IMG/VR virus record: IMGVR_UViG_3300029448_000460
Location: 1 to 23,363 of that record
Direction: 5' to 3' (one strand)
DNA from: a virus
Length of the DNA stretch: 23,363 nucleotides
Under the pieces are notes generated by a model. It was given only the letters and a program-made list of their open reading frames with translations, did not search any database and was not told where the DNA came from. Positions 1-6,801 of the stretch are shown in pieces; position 1 is the first letter of the stretch; every line of letters begins with the position of its first letter. The position numbers and the translations under genes are program-made.

Positions 1-53
1 GATATGCTGAGAAGAAGATAATGAGAACAATAGAAGAAGGTGGAAAGGAATGA
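1..53 (+). CDS. C-terminal end of an upstream gene (partial)
   Basis: An open frame enters from the left edge and stops at TGA 51-53. It encodes about 16 residues (YAEKKIMRTIEEGGKE), charged and probably helical. The stop overlaps the next ATG (50-52) as ATGA, the coupling seen through the whole block, which supports a real gene end. Too little is visible to name it. Confidence 0.5.
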   Translation, partial: YAEKKIMRTIEEGGKE

Positions 54-406
54 TTACAGAAAGTACATGGAAGACATATTGTGGCATAGCAGATGCTCAT
101 GGTTTGGAGTCCTTTATGGAATGTGAAGGAGTGGGTTCTGCCCCTATGACTCTTACAATGAGAGCGAGTTTGAATAGACAGAGACATGCTATGGTGTATT
201 GGGTTGAACTGCCTGATGATAAAGCAGAGCAGATGAATGAGGCAATTAGACAGGCACAAGCAGATGGGGATTGGCATGAGCCTCTTCTTCTTCTGAAGAA
301 TCCTGATTTCGTAGAGCATGTATCTTTTGAAGATTCAATGAAGAACAGTTGGGGTATGATACCCAACGACAGACTAGACCCATATTGGGGCGGTGATGAT
401 GAATGA
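50..406 (+). CDS. hypothetical protein, 118 aa
   Basis: I do not recognise this family. The protein is acidic and soluble, with no membrane segment or cysteine pair. It is rich in Trp and Met and ends in an acidic, aromatic tail (DPYWGGDDE). The start follows GGTGGAAAGGA and overlaps the preceding stop. Its own stop overlaps the next gene's ATG at 403, so it is probably co-translated with it. It lies at the left of the replication block, but nothing in the sequence gives a function. Confidence 0.65.
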   Translation: MITESTWKTYCGIADAHGLESFMECEGVGSAPMTLTMRASLNRQRHAMVYWVELPDDKAEQMNEAIRQAQADGDWHEPLLLLKNPDFVEHVSFEDSMKNSWGMIPNDRLDPYWGGDDE

Positions 407-1149
407 AGTATTGGGCATTTGAAATGAAAGAAGGTAATGATAAACTAATTAGTTGCAATGACATAGAAAATGTATACTTGTTAGGACAACATCAACAGTA
501 TAATGCATCAACTGGTGAAATCATCGATACTATTTCTTCAATTAAGACGGAAGTTATTACTTCTACTAACCCTGAAAAAAATAAGAAACTCAAATCAAAG
601 AGAAGAAAGATAGAGAATAAAGTTCCAATTAGGCATGAGATAAGGTCAGGTGGAAAAACCACTATTGCCCACATTCCTGTTTCTGCTGAACAACGGTTTG
701 CTAACAAGAAGGCAAGAGAAACAGCAGAAGGAAAGATAGTCAAAGTAGCAGACAATGGTTTGTTAAATGATTTTCTTGTTGTGAGGCATGTTGATGGTTC
801 ACTTTTCTTATTGAGAGAGGAACACACGCACAACGAGTATTGGGGTAAGTGGAAAATGAAGGTTGACGAATGGATTCTTTGGAGTGATAACTATGCTCCT
901 AAAGGAAAGAAGGGAACACCACATGAACATCACCGTTCATCTTGCTGCTATGCAGCAAATAGAAGAAGGCTTGCAAATAAACCATATTGTTTAGATTGTA
1001 GAGATGACTCTAAAACACAAAGGACAAACAGAAGAATTAGTAACGGTGGGCCTGAAGCCAATCTGATATTTAACAAGGACGGAGAGTTAACAACACAGTG
1101 GACGGAAGCAAACTTAGACAGATTAAGAGAACAGGAGGATAACGAATGA
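403..1149 (+). CDS. hypothetical basic protein with Cys/His cluster, 248 aa
   Basis: Not recognised. The N-terminal ~60 residues are followed by a very basic stretch (around residues 60-75, KNKKLKSKRRK). A compact middle domain follows, then a Cys/His-rich segment around residues 175-205 (HEHHRSSCC, then CLDC about 15 residues on) that could bind zinc. The C-terminus is charged. Basic regions plus a possible zinc site suggest nucleic-acid binding, but this is inference. The ATG follows GGTG with a 7-nt spacer and overlaps the upstream stop. The downstream gene starts inside its stop (ATGA at 1146). Confidence 0.65.
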   Translation: MKYWAFEMKEGNDKLISCNDIENVYLLGQHQQYNASTGEIIDTISSIKTEVITSTNPEKNKKLKSKRRKIENKVPIRHEIRSGGKTTIAHIPVSAEQRFANKKARETAEGKIVKVADNGLLNDFLVVRHVDGSLFLLREEHTHNEYWGKWKMKVDEWILWSDNYAPKGKKGTPHEHHRSSCCYAANRRRLANKPYCLDCRDDSKTQRTNRRISNGGPEANLIFNKDGELTTQWTEANLDRLREQEDNE

Positions 1150-1376
1150 AAGAGAGATTTTACAAACTAGATACAGAATCAGGACAAACTACATTGAACA
1201 TGGCAGAGGTGTCTGCATATACTGTTCGGGTAGTGGAACAAGGGATGTTGAAAAAGAACACATTTACGGTTGAAGTACATCTGAAGAGTGGAACTATATT
1301 CACTACTCATATGTCTGAAGCACAACTAACTGTGTGGGAGGATGTATTCTTCCCTAAGTCGGTGGTGAAAGAATGA
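1146..1376 (+). CDS. hypothetical small protein, 76 aa
   Basis: A small, probably beta-rich protein (alternating polar/hydrophobic stretches such as TFTVEVHLKSGTIFTTHMS). It has no motif I can assign. The start has a strong GGAGG Shine-Dalgarno with exactly 7 nt between GAGG and ATG. It overlaps both neighbours by 4 nt, so it belongs to the coupled operon. Confidence 0.65.
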   Translation: MKERFYKLDTESGQTTLNMAEVSAYTVRVVEQGMLKKNTFTVEVHLKSGTIFTTHMSEAQLTVWEDVFFPKSVVKE

Positions 1377-1477
1377 GAAATGGTAAATTTAACAGACACG
1401 AAACAGCAGTAGAGAGAAAACTCGATAGAATAGTCGAGTTACTTGAGAAACAAAATAAGTTATTGGAGGAAGAGTAA
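1373..1477 (+). CDS. short coiled-coil-like peptide, 34 aa
   Basis: Encodes a 34-residue peptide, mostly one amphipathic, charged helix (VERKLDRIVELLEKQNKLLEEE) with leucines/isoleucines at heptad-like spacing, so it could form a short coiled coil. It overlaps the upstream stop (ATGA) and the downstream start (TAATG), which favours a real gene. A GGTGGTGAAAGA site precedes the ATG. Function unknown; it may be a partner of the adjacent double-PIP peptide. Confidence 0.5.
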   Translation: MRNGKFNRHETAVERKLDRIVELLEKQNKLLEEE

Positions 1478-1578
1478 TGAATAAAGAAAACAGCAGACAA
1501 ACAACATTGGATGAGTTTGGTTTTGTCTTGGAAACAAGACAGACCACTCTAGAAGAGTTCGGTTTTGAGTTTGATTGA
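1477..1578 (+). CDS. 33-aa microprotein made of two PCNA-binding (PIP-box-like) motifs
   Basis: The peptide is almost entirely a tandem repeat: RQTTLDEFGFVLE (residues 7-19) and RQTTLEEFGFEFD (21-33), period 14. Each contains Q-x-x-L-x-x-F, the core of the PIP box by which replication proteins dock on PCNA. Position 8 is Gly followed by Phe, whereas a canonical PIP box has an aromatic there. The ATG follows GGAGG with a 7-nt spacer and overlaps the preceding stop as TAATG. A PCNA-like clamp and a polymerase ending in a PIP box are encoded further right. It could bridge two clamp subunits or compete with other clamp clients, as the small TIP inhibitor does in Thermococcus; both are inferences. 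Confidence 0.7.
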   Translation: MNKENSRQTTLDEFGFVLETRQTTLEEFGFEFD

Positions 1579-1590
1579 TATGGAGCAACA

Positions 1591-1598
1591 TATTTATC
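1591..1598 (+). promoter_or_regulatory. TATA-box-like element for the lipoprotein gene
   Basis: TATTTATC is centred about 27 nt before the ATG at 1622, the distance expected for an archaeal TATA box driving a leaderless transcript. The lipoprotein start lacks the strong GAGG site of its neighbours. Position and base composition are the only evidence. Confidence 0.3.
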
Positions 1599-1621
1599 CT
1601 TCCTATCTCTGCGACAGGACG

Positions 1622-2101
1622 ATGAACATAACGACTAACCTCAACAAACTAGTAGCATTAATGATAGTAGCATCATTCTTAGCAGGATGTACAGATGCAT
1701 TACCTAGCCCACCTGAAGATGAATTTGAAGGTCAAGTGAGTAATGCTGAATGGCTGAATATGACAGGAGAGTTTACTCTTGTCATGGATAACAACAGCAA
1801 TGCGTCATTTGTACATGCTCCTACAATTTGGGTAGATGTCAATACTAGTTATGGAGCGATTGAATTACAATCATTCACATACAACATAACTCATCTATCT
1901 TTCGAGGTAGTGAATAACTCTGTTATATTCAGCAATTACAGTTGGGTAAACTGGCAAGGCTACTTGGTTCAGGAAGATAAGTATTGGTCAAGTGGTTTCG
2001 CTCCTGAGTTCGGTAATGCAACATTGCACTTTGCAGCGTTCCCATTCGATGTTACAGTTGAGTATGAACTGGTATACAGAGTATGGGATGGCAGACAATG
2101 A
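1622..2101 (+). CDS. secreted lipoprotein with many N-glycosylation sequons, 159 aa
   Basis: The N-terminus is a signal peptide of lipoprotein type: a short polar start with one Lys, a hydrophobic core (LVALMIVASF) and the lipobox LAGC, predicting lipid attachment at Cys23 and display outside the membrane. The mature part holds eight N-x-S/T sequons (NMT, NNS, NAS, NTS, NIT, NNS, NYS, NAT), unusually dense for ~135 residues. It is aromatic-rich and probably beta. The frame stays open upstream to an ATG at 1580 and a TTG at 1565, but ATG 1622 places the signal peptide correctly. It may alter the host surface, for example by blocking adsorption of other viruses (inference). The next gene overlaps its stop. 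Confidence 0.75.
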   Translation: MNITTNLNKLVALMIVASFLAGCTDALPSPPEDEFEGQVSNAEWLNMTGEFTLVMDNNSNASFVHAPTIWVDVNTSYGAIELQSFTYNITHLSFEVVNNSVIFSNYSWVNWQGYLVQEDKYWSSGFAPEFGNATLHFAAFPFDVTVEYELVYRVWDGRQ

Positions 2102-2496
2102 AGAAAGCAGTAACTGTACGCTTTCCTGCTCCACTACCTGCGGAGATAGAGTGTCCTATTTGTTTAGGTAACACGTGTGTAGTTTGTGAGATGTCAGGTA
2201 AAATAAAAGTCACAGTTGACGCTAAAGTACCTATTCAAAGACATTTGATTGTACAGTATATCGCTGAACACATGGATGAGGTTGCCAATGAACTATCACA
2301 AAAGTTTGGTCTTATACCTGATGTAGAGACTGAGGATATGTTTGAGGTTGAAGGTAGAACATATGAACTAGTAAAGATAAGTAGTCTTGGTGGTGTTGTA
2401 TGGGTAGCACACAGAATAGATGCACAGGAATCTCCACGATACTTTAAGTCGTGGAAGAACTTACAGCAGTTTAAGGGTGGTTGGCTTGAAGGATGA
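2098..2496 (+). CDS. zinc-ribbon-like hypothetical protein, 132 aa
   Basis: Near the N-terminus there is a Cys cluster, CPICLGNTCVVC (about residues 19-30), with two CxxC pairs that could bind one zinc. The rest is a mixed alpha/beta domain with no recognised motif. I chose ATG 2098, which overlaps the lipoprotein stop (ATGA), over the in-frame upstream ATG at 2083 that lies well inside that gene. The compact cluster resembles zinc knuckles in transcription- or RNA-binding proteins, but function is unknown. Confidence 0.65.
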   Translation: MKKAVTVRFPAPLPAEIECPICLGNTCVVCEMSGKIKVTVDAKVPIQRHLIVQYIAEHMDEVANELSQKFGLIPDVETEDMFEVEGRTYELVKISSLGGVVWVAHRIDAQESPRYFKSWKNLQQFKGGWLEG

Positions 2497-2503
2497 AAAA
2501 ATA

Positions 2504-2722
2504 ATGGTAAGAATACCAAGAAACGGAAATGAAGAACTAACAGTAAGAACAGGTAACTATTGGAATGTTGACATAGTTGACATTCGTTGGTATGCTAACG
2601 GAACACCAACAAAGAAAGGCGTTAGAATGAACATAGAAGAAATGAAAGATGTTGCAAAGGCATTGAACAAAATAATTGAGAGGAATAAAAATGAGTATGA
2701 TAAGATTGAGCAGGATGTGTGA
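2504..2722 (+). CDS. PC4/YdbC-like ssDNA-binding protein, 72 aa
   Basis: The sequence fits the PC4 (transcription coactivator p15) / bacterial YdbC fold: a beta-sheet (ELTVRTGNYWNVDIVDIRWY) followed by the typical turn GTPTKKGVRM and a C-terminal helix (IEEMKDVAKALNKII). The KKG motif before the helix is the family hallmark. These proteins bind ssDNA as dimers and act in transcription or replication. The family domain is about 60-70 residues, so this is a stand-alone domain. The frame is open upstream to 2420, but ATG 2504 fits the domain start and has GGATG nearby. The gene overlaps the ligase start, suggesting a replication or late-transcription role. Confidence 0.7.
   Translation: MVRIPRNGNEELTVRTGNYWNVDIVDIRWYANGTPTKKGVRMNIEEMKDVAKALNKIIERNKNEYDKIEQDV
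2680..2693 (+). promoter_or_regulatory. ribosome-binding/start motif GAGGAATAAAAATG (ligase copy)
   Basis: GAGG, a 7-nt spacer AATAAAA, then ATG (2691). The same 14-mer occurs before the PCNA and polymerase genes. It fixes the ligase start at 2691 rather than the upstream ATG at 2676. Confidence 0.7.
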
Positions 2723-4226
2723 ATCCTTAGAAGACAGAACACCATCAGAAAAACGACATAGAATATGTGCGACACTATCACATTTTAGTGATAGAAAGGC
2801 AGCGATTAAGATATTGTCACTTGACTATGAAAAGAACAACATAGGTGAGAAAAAGGCTATCAAGTGGTTGGCTAACATCTTTGGTGTATTTGAAGATGAG
2901 ATAGCAGATTCTGCTCATAGTTGGTTAGACTTGGGAGAAGGAATGAAAGAGTTCCTGAGTGCAAATAGACCTGATTCTAATTTTACACTGGCTGATTTCT
3001 TGAGATTGTTAGAACTAGACTGTTCTTCTATGTCAAATGATAGTTATCAAACAATTAGTGATTCAATAGGAAGAATGTCTGCATTAGAGGTTAAGTGGTT
3101 TATTCGTTATTGGTTGAGAACTCCAAGAAACGGCGTTAACAAAAGTACAGTCGAGAAGGCTATGGGAGACTATTACCAACGAGACATGAAGAAATACACA
3201 ATAAGTCACTCACTAACTAATCTTGTAGATTACCTAGAGAATGACCTAGAACCACCTGAACTGGTACATGGAAACTTTGTGAAGCCTATGCTTGCTAAGA
3301 AATACTTAGGCAAACTACCTGAGAGTTTCATAATGGATGTAAAGTATGATGGTAATAGATATCAAATACACGGTAAAGATGATGATGTAATTATTTTCAA
3401 TCGTAAGGGTAAGATTGTGACTGAGCAATATGCAGATATTGTATCAATAGTTAGTGAATGGGATGCTAATGACTTCATCTTGGATACTGAAATATATCCG
3501 ATAACAAGAGATGGTAGTCCTGCTGCTCATCAGGCACTTGCAACTAGAGTTCATTCAAAGGACAAGCAACAAGCGATATCACAATGTCCTGTTAAGTTAG
3601 TTGTGTTTGACTGTCTATTGTATCAGGGTCAGTCTATTCTCAGTGATACTTATGGTGATAGATTGGAATACCTAGAAACAATTGTTCCGTTGGAGTATGT
3701 AACTCAGACATTCAGACATGGTAATGTGGATGCCGCCTATAATGTAGCAATCAATGGTGGATTTGAAGGTGTGATGATTAAGGATTTGAATGCTCCTTAT
3801 CAGTCAAAGAGAACAGTATCCCTCTTAAAATATAAGCCACCAAGAGTAGAACTTGATGTTGTCATAACATCAGGAGAATATGGGAAAGGAAAGAGAGCAG
3901 GTCTGATAGGCACATATGGTGTTAGCGTTAGAGATGGTTCAGATTATGTGAACATTGGTAAGGTTGGTAGCGGTATATCAGAAGAAGAGATGTACTCATT
4001 GGATACTCAGTTGAAGAGAATAGTAGATTCATATGACAGTCTGAAATACACCTTTCACTTTCTGCCTAGAATAGTGCTTGAGGTTACGTGTGATTTAATA
4101 TCACAAAACCAAGATGGGACTTATGGAATGAGGTTTCCAAGAATACTCAGAATAAGAGATGACAAGTATCCTAGTGACTGCAATACTATTGAAGATGTGG
4201 CAGAGCAGTGTAGCAACATATATTGA
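2691..4226 (+). CDS. lig: ATP-dependent DNA ligase, 511 aa
   Basis: Seals nicks using ATP. The nucleotidyltransferase motifs are present in order: motif I KYDGNR with the adenylated lysine at about residue 218, motif III around LDTEIYP, motif IV FEGVMIKD, motif V LLKYKP, and OB-fold motif VI region near RFPRILRIRDDKYP. The ~200 residues before motif I match the helical DNA-binding domain of archaeal/eukaryotic ligase I; archaeal enzymes are usually 550-600 aa, so this is slightly compact. The start at 2691 has the GAGG-N7-ATG site and lies inside the PC4-like gene. No canonical PIP box is visible near the N-terminus, where archaeal ligases often carry one. It probably joins Okazaki fragments. 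Confidence 0.93.
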   Translation: MSMIRLSRMCESLEDRTPSEKRHRICATLSHFSDRKAAIKILSLDYEKNNIGEKKAIKWLANIFGVFEDEIADSAHSWLDLGEGMKEFLSANRPDSNFTLADFLRLLELDCSSMSNDSYQTISDSIGRMSALEVKWFIRYWLRTPRNGVNKSTVEKAMGDYYQRDMKKYTISHSLTNLVDYLENDLEPPELVHGNFVKPMLAKKYLGKLPESFIMDVKYDGNRYQIHGKDDDVIIFNRKGKIVTEQYADIVSIVSEWDANDFILDTEIYPITRDGSPAAHQALATRVHSKDKQQAISQCPVKLVVFDCLLYQGQSILSDTYGDRLEYLETIVPLEYVTQTFRHGNVDAAYNVAINGGFEGVMIKDLNAPYQSKRTVSLLKYKPPRVELDVVITSGEYGKGKRAGLIGTYGVSVRDGSDYVNIGKVGSGISEEEMYSLDTQLKRIVDSYDSLKYTFHFLPRIVLEVTCDLISQNQDGTYGMRFPRILRIRDDKYPSDCNTIEDVAEQCSNIY

Positions 4227-4244
4227 CTCCTATGATATCGGAGT
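4226..4244 (+). promoter_or_regulatory. small hairpin covering a Shine-Dalgarno site
   Basis: ACTCC (4226-4230) can pair with GGAGT (4240-4244), loop 9 nt. The right arm contains GGAG, the likely ribosome-binding site of the gene starting at 4248. The stem is only 5 bp, so its stability is doubtful. Confidence 0.25.
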
Positions 4245-4247
4245 AGC

Positions 4248-4643
4248 ATGTACAGTAGGGATGTGTTGAATGGTATCCTGATTTCAATAGGTAATCCTGA
4301 AGTCAACATTGTAAACAGCCCTAAGTCAAAATTAGGTTATAGAGTCAGGCTTAGAGTCTGTGTCAGAGGTAAAGATGTATTTCTTTGGGGGATAAATCGC
4401 TCGTTGTTGCAGTATGAGATTGAATCAAACTACAAAGCAGAAGAACACAGTGGGAGACCTAAGCCCATATTAGTGATTAGTGGATTGGATAATCTTACTA
4501 AACTTGTAGAAATGATGAATGATAAACTCATATCAAATAATGATTGGGAAACATTCAACACCTCTCTCAAGATGATAGTAGAGAAAGAACATCTGAAAGC
4601 CGAAGGACTTGAGAAGATACTCAAGATGAAGGGGCTTCTATGA
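4248..4643 (+). CDS. LAGLIDADG-like protein, catalytic motif degenerate, 131 aa
   Basis: The pattern fits a one-motif LAGLIDADG domain: N-terminal LNGILISIGN where LAGLIDADGS would be, strands with paired basic residues (GYRVRLRVCV), a central strand VISGLDNLTKLVEMM, and the family-like C-terminus KEHLKAEGLEKILKMKG. The acidic catalytic residue of the LAGLIDADG helix is missing, so it is probably not an active homing nuclease and may be a DNA-binding or structural derivative. It stands as its own gene between ligase and a zinc-ribbon gene, not inside an intein or intron. The start follows GGAG with a short spacer. Family assignment is by eye and moderate. Confidence 0.45.
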   Translation: MYSRDVLNGILISIGNPEVNIVNSPKSKLGYRVRLRVCVRGKDVFLWGINRSLLQYEIESNYKAEEHSGRPKPILVISGLDNLTKLVEMMNDKLISNNDWETFNTSLKMIVEKEHLKAEGLEKILKMKGLL

Positions 4644-4963
4644 TGTTATGTCCTAGATGTAATCTTAGGGAAACAGAGGCATCTCTGTGTTCTGTTTGTA
4701 TGCTGAAGATTCAGTTTCACAAACCGGAACAAGAGTGGGTAACAGATGACGAGATAATGAATCATCATGTTATGCAGAAAATAAAGCGAGGCTGCAACGA
4801 ATGTGGTAGCCACTCCTTTGCGTATGAAGCAGGAGTAAAAGAAGAAAACGAACTAAAGTGGTTTATCATTTTAGTTAATTGTGGGGCTTGTAACAAAGCC
4901 TACGAAGAAATAATGGAAGTGAGGGTGTTAAATGAGCCTATTAAATATGAAGAATCAGAATAG
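4640..4963 (+). CDS. two-zinc-ribbon hypothetical protein, 107 aa
   Basis: Two Cys pairs lie close together at the N-terminus (CPRC and CSVC, about residues 4-20), and two more in the middle (CNEC and CGAC, about residues 52-83). This suggests two zinc-binding units, possibly a rubredoxin-like knuckle followed by a ribbon. Such proteins often act in transcription or as adaptors, but nothing here fixes a role. It begins in the stop of the LAGLIDADG-like gene (ATGA) after AGGGG and overlaps the next start by 32 nt. A second ATG lies at 4643. Confidence 0.65.
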   Translation: MMLCPRCNLRETEASLCSVCMLKIQFHKPEQEWVTDDEIMNHHVMQKIKRGCNECGSHSFAYEAGVKEENELKWFIILVNCGACNKAYEEIMEVRVLNEPIKYEESE

Positions 4964-5783
4964 AACAATAATAATAGTTGGCAAAGACGGAACAGATAAA
5001 TTACAAAAAGCGATGAAACTCGTTTCTGATAATCCTATCGTTCAGTATGCGAATGAGTTTGACATTGAAGATAATTACAGCATACCAGCAGATGTTGGTA
5101 TTGTCATTAGAGAATGCAACTACAAGCCTAATGTTGAATTAATTAGGAGAACTATACTAGAGTATAGAGGTCAGGTAGTTCTTACATCAATCAATCAGAA
5201 AGATGTACCAAAGAAACTGTTTAACTTATGTAAGTTGAAGCGTGGTAAGAAACTTGAGATTGATGAGATAAAGGAACTAGCACCACGTTCAAATGACCCT
5301 CATAATTTCGATACAGATATATTCACATTGGTTGGGGACTATCTTAGAAACCCCAATCGAGATTTAATAATGAATAGTTTGAAGATTAGCAAACCATCAG
5401 ATACTCAATTCGTATCATGGTTAGCACCAAACATACATCCTAACAAACTGATGTTTGTGGATGCACAAGTAAAGAGAAGGTGGAACTCTGATTACTTTTA
5501 CGAAATGCTTGCATATTCTCATGACGGGAGAATGCAACGTAAGATGACTCCACCACAAAGAAAGACATATTCTATAATACCGAAAATTCTGAGGAAGTTA
5601 AAAATGCGACATTCTCAGGTTTATCTTTTCAAAGACTTATTGAAAAACCCTGATTTTAGGGACTATTGTAGAAAAACACTTTCTTCCTCTGAAACAAGAA
5701 CATTAGGACTTGGAGAAAAGAAGAGGAGGAAAAAGACAACACCAGTTGTCGCCACTGTTGGATTGTCAAGGTGGCTAAATTAA
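4932..5783 (+). CDS. degenerate RFC large-subunit-like clamp-loader protein, 283 aa
   Basis: Residues 13-30 (IIIVGKDGTDKLQKAMKL) sit where an AAA+ P-loop would be but lack the GKT signature. No Walker B DE is visible. Residues 82-113 (VVLTSINQKDVPKKLFNLC, then KLKRGKKLEI) resemble the sensor-1 strand and following segment of RFC-L. A helical collar-like region follows (SWLAPNIHPNKLMFVDAQ). The C-terminus is a basic linker (KKRRKK) and VGLSRWLN, which matches the polymerase-type PIP ending (VGLTSWLN in Pyrococcus) except that the leading Gln is Thr. The gene lies directly before the RFC small subunit. I infer a non-ATPase large subunit of the loader. GAGG-N7-ATG supports start 4932. Confidence 0.5.
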   Translation: MSLLNMKNQNRTIIIVGKDGTDKLQKAMKLVSDNPIVQYANEFDIEDNYSIPADVGIVIRECNYKPNVELIRRTILEYRGQVVLTSINQKDVPKKLFNLCKLKRGKKLEIDEIKELAPRSNDPHNFDTDIFTLVGDYLRNPNRDLIMNSLKISKPSDTQFVSWLAPNIHPNKLMFVDAQVKRRWNSDYFYEMLAYSHDGRMQRKMTPPQRKTYSIIPKILRKLKMRHSQVYLFKDLLKNPDFRDYCRKTLSSSETRTLGLGEKKRRKKTTPVVATVGLSRWLN

Positions 5784-5798
5784 AAATGAGGAATGAAA

Positions 5799-6710
5799 AT
5801 GTTATGGACAGAAAAATATAGACCAAAGAGAATTGCCGATGTTGTAGGACAATACAACTTCACGATAGACGCAGAGAGTTGGGTAGAGAAAGGCAATATG
5901 CCTAATCTTCTACTCTATGGAATAGCGGGAGTAGGAAAGACGGCGGCAGGAATAGCCGTTGCTAATGATATTCTAAAGGAAGATAAAGACAACAACTTCT
6001 TTGAGATTAATGCATCAGATGATAGAAGGTTAGAAACAGTCAGAAACCAAATCAAAGAGATTGCTTCTACCAAGAAGATTGGCGAAGCACCGTTCAAGAT
6101 TATCCTTCTTGATGAGATGGATGGTATGACAAAGGATGCACAGAATGCTCTCAAAAGAATTATGGAAAGGTATGCAGATAATTGTAGATTCATTATTACA
6201 TGTAATGAAAGACATAGGATAATACATCCTTTACAATCAAGGTGTGCTAACTATCGTTTTGATAGATTGAAGCCACAGACAATGCATCTTTTGTTGACGA
6301 AGATTTTAGAAAATGAGGAAATTACCCATGTTTCAAGTGACGAGTTGGAAACTTTCATAGACTCACTACATGGAGACATGAGAAGAGGGCTTACTGAACT
6401 TCAGGCTGCTATCTACGGTAAGTCCTCACTATTGAATCAGATTGACAAAAATCTTGAACCATATACTGAAATAATGCAAATGATTGATAATAATGAATAT
6501 GAAAATAGTTTAGGTAAGGTGCATGATTTGTTATATAACTCAGTAGATATGAATGCTATATGTGTTAATTTACACGATGTTGTAATTAAAACAGATATGC
6601 CAGCAGCCAAGAAGTTCAAAACGTTACGTGTTATCGGAGAGGCTGAGTGGAGAAGTAGTAATATGACTCCAAAGTTACTTGCTTCTTGGATGATAGGACA
6701 GTTGATGTGA
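5799..6710 (+). CDS. rfcS: replication factor C small subunit (clamp loader ATPase), 303 aa
   Basis: An AAA+ ATPase that opens and loads PCNA at primer ends. The N-terminus LWTEKYRPKRIADVVGQ is the RFC box I signature. Walker A GIAGVGKT lies at about residues 41-48, Walker B ILLDEMDGM at about 103-111, sensor 1 FIITCNE, and the SRC arginine-finger motif at about 147-149. The C-terminal collar follows. Length is close to the usual 315-330 aa. ATG 5799 is preferred over 5793 because it gives GAGG-N7-ATG. It lies 15 nt after the RFC-L-like gene and a small gene overlaps its stop, so the two loader proteins are probably expressed together. Confidence 0.95.
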   Translation: MLWTEKYRPKRIADVVGQYNFTIDAESWVEKGNMPNLLLYGIAGVGKTAAGIAVANDILKEDKDNNFFEINASDDRRLETVRNQIKEIASTKKIGEAPFKIILLDEMDGMTKDAQNALKRIMERYADNCRFIITCNERHRIIHPLQSRCANYRFDRLKPQTMHLLLTKILENEEITHVSSDELETFIDSLHGDMRRGLTELQAAIYGKSSLLNQIDKNLEPYTEIMQMIDNNEYENSLGKVHDLLYNSVDMNAICVNLHDVVIKTDMPAAKKFKTLRVIGEAEWRSSNMTPKLLASWMIGQLM

Positions 6711-6787
6711 TGGTTGAACTAATATTGGGGTTGATAGTTGTGAGACAGTTGATTAAATGGTTAGATTCCCCAAAAAGGAGATTTTAA
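6710..6787 (+). CDS. tiny single-pass membrane peptide, 25 aa (tentative)
   Basis: Begins at an ATG overlapping the RFC stop (TGATGG) and encodes about 25 residues: a hydrophobic stretch (LILGLIVV) followed by a basic tail (DSPKRRF). Only the overlap and the membrane-like composition support it. It may simply be a leader before the EF-hand gene. Confidence 0.3.
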   Translation: MVELILGLIVVRQLIKWLDSPKRRF

Positions 6788-6801
6788 AATGAGGTATAAA
6801 T

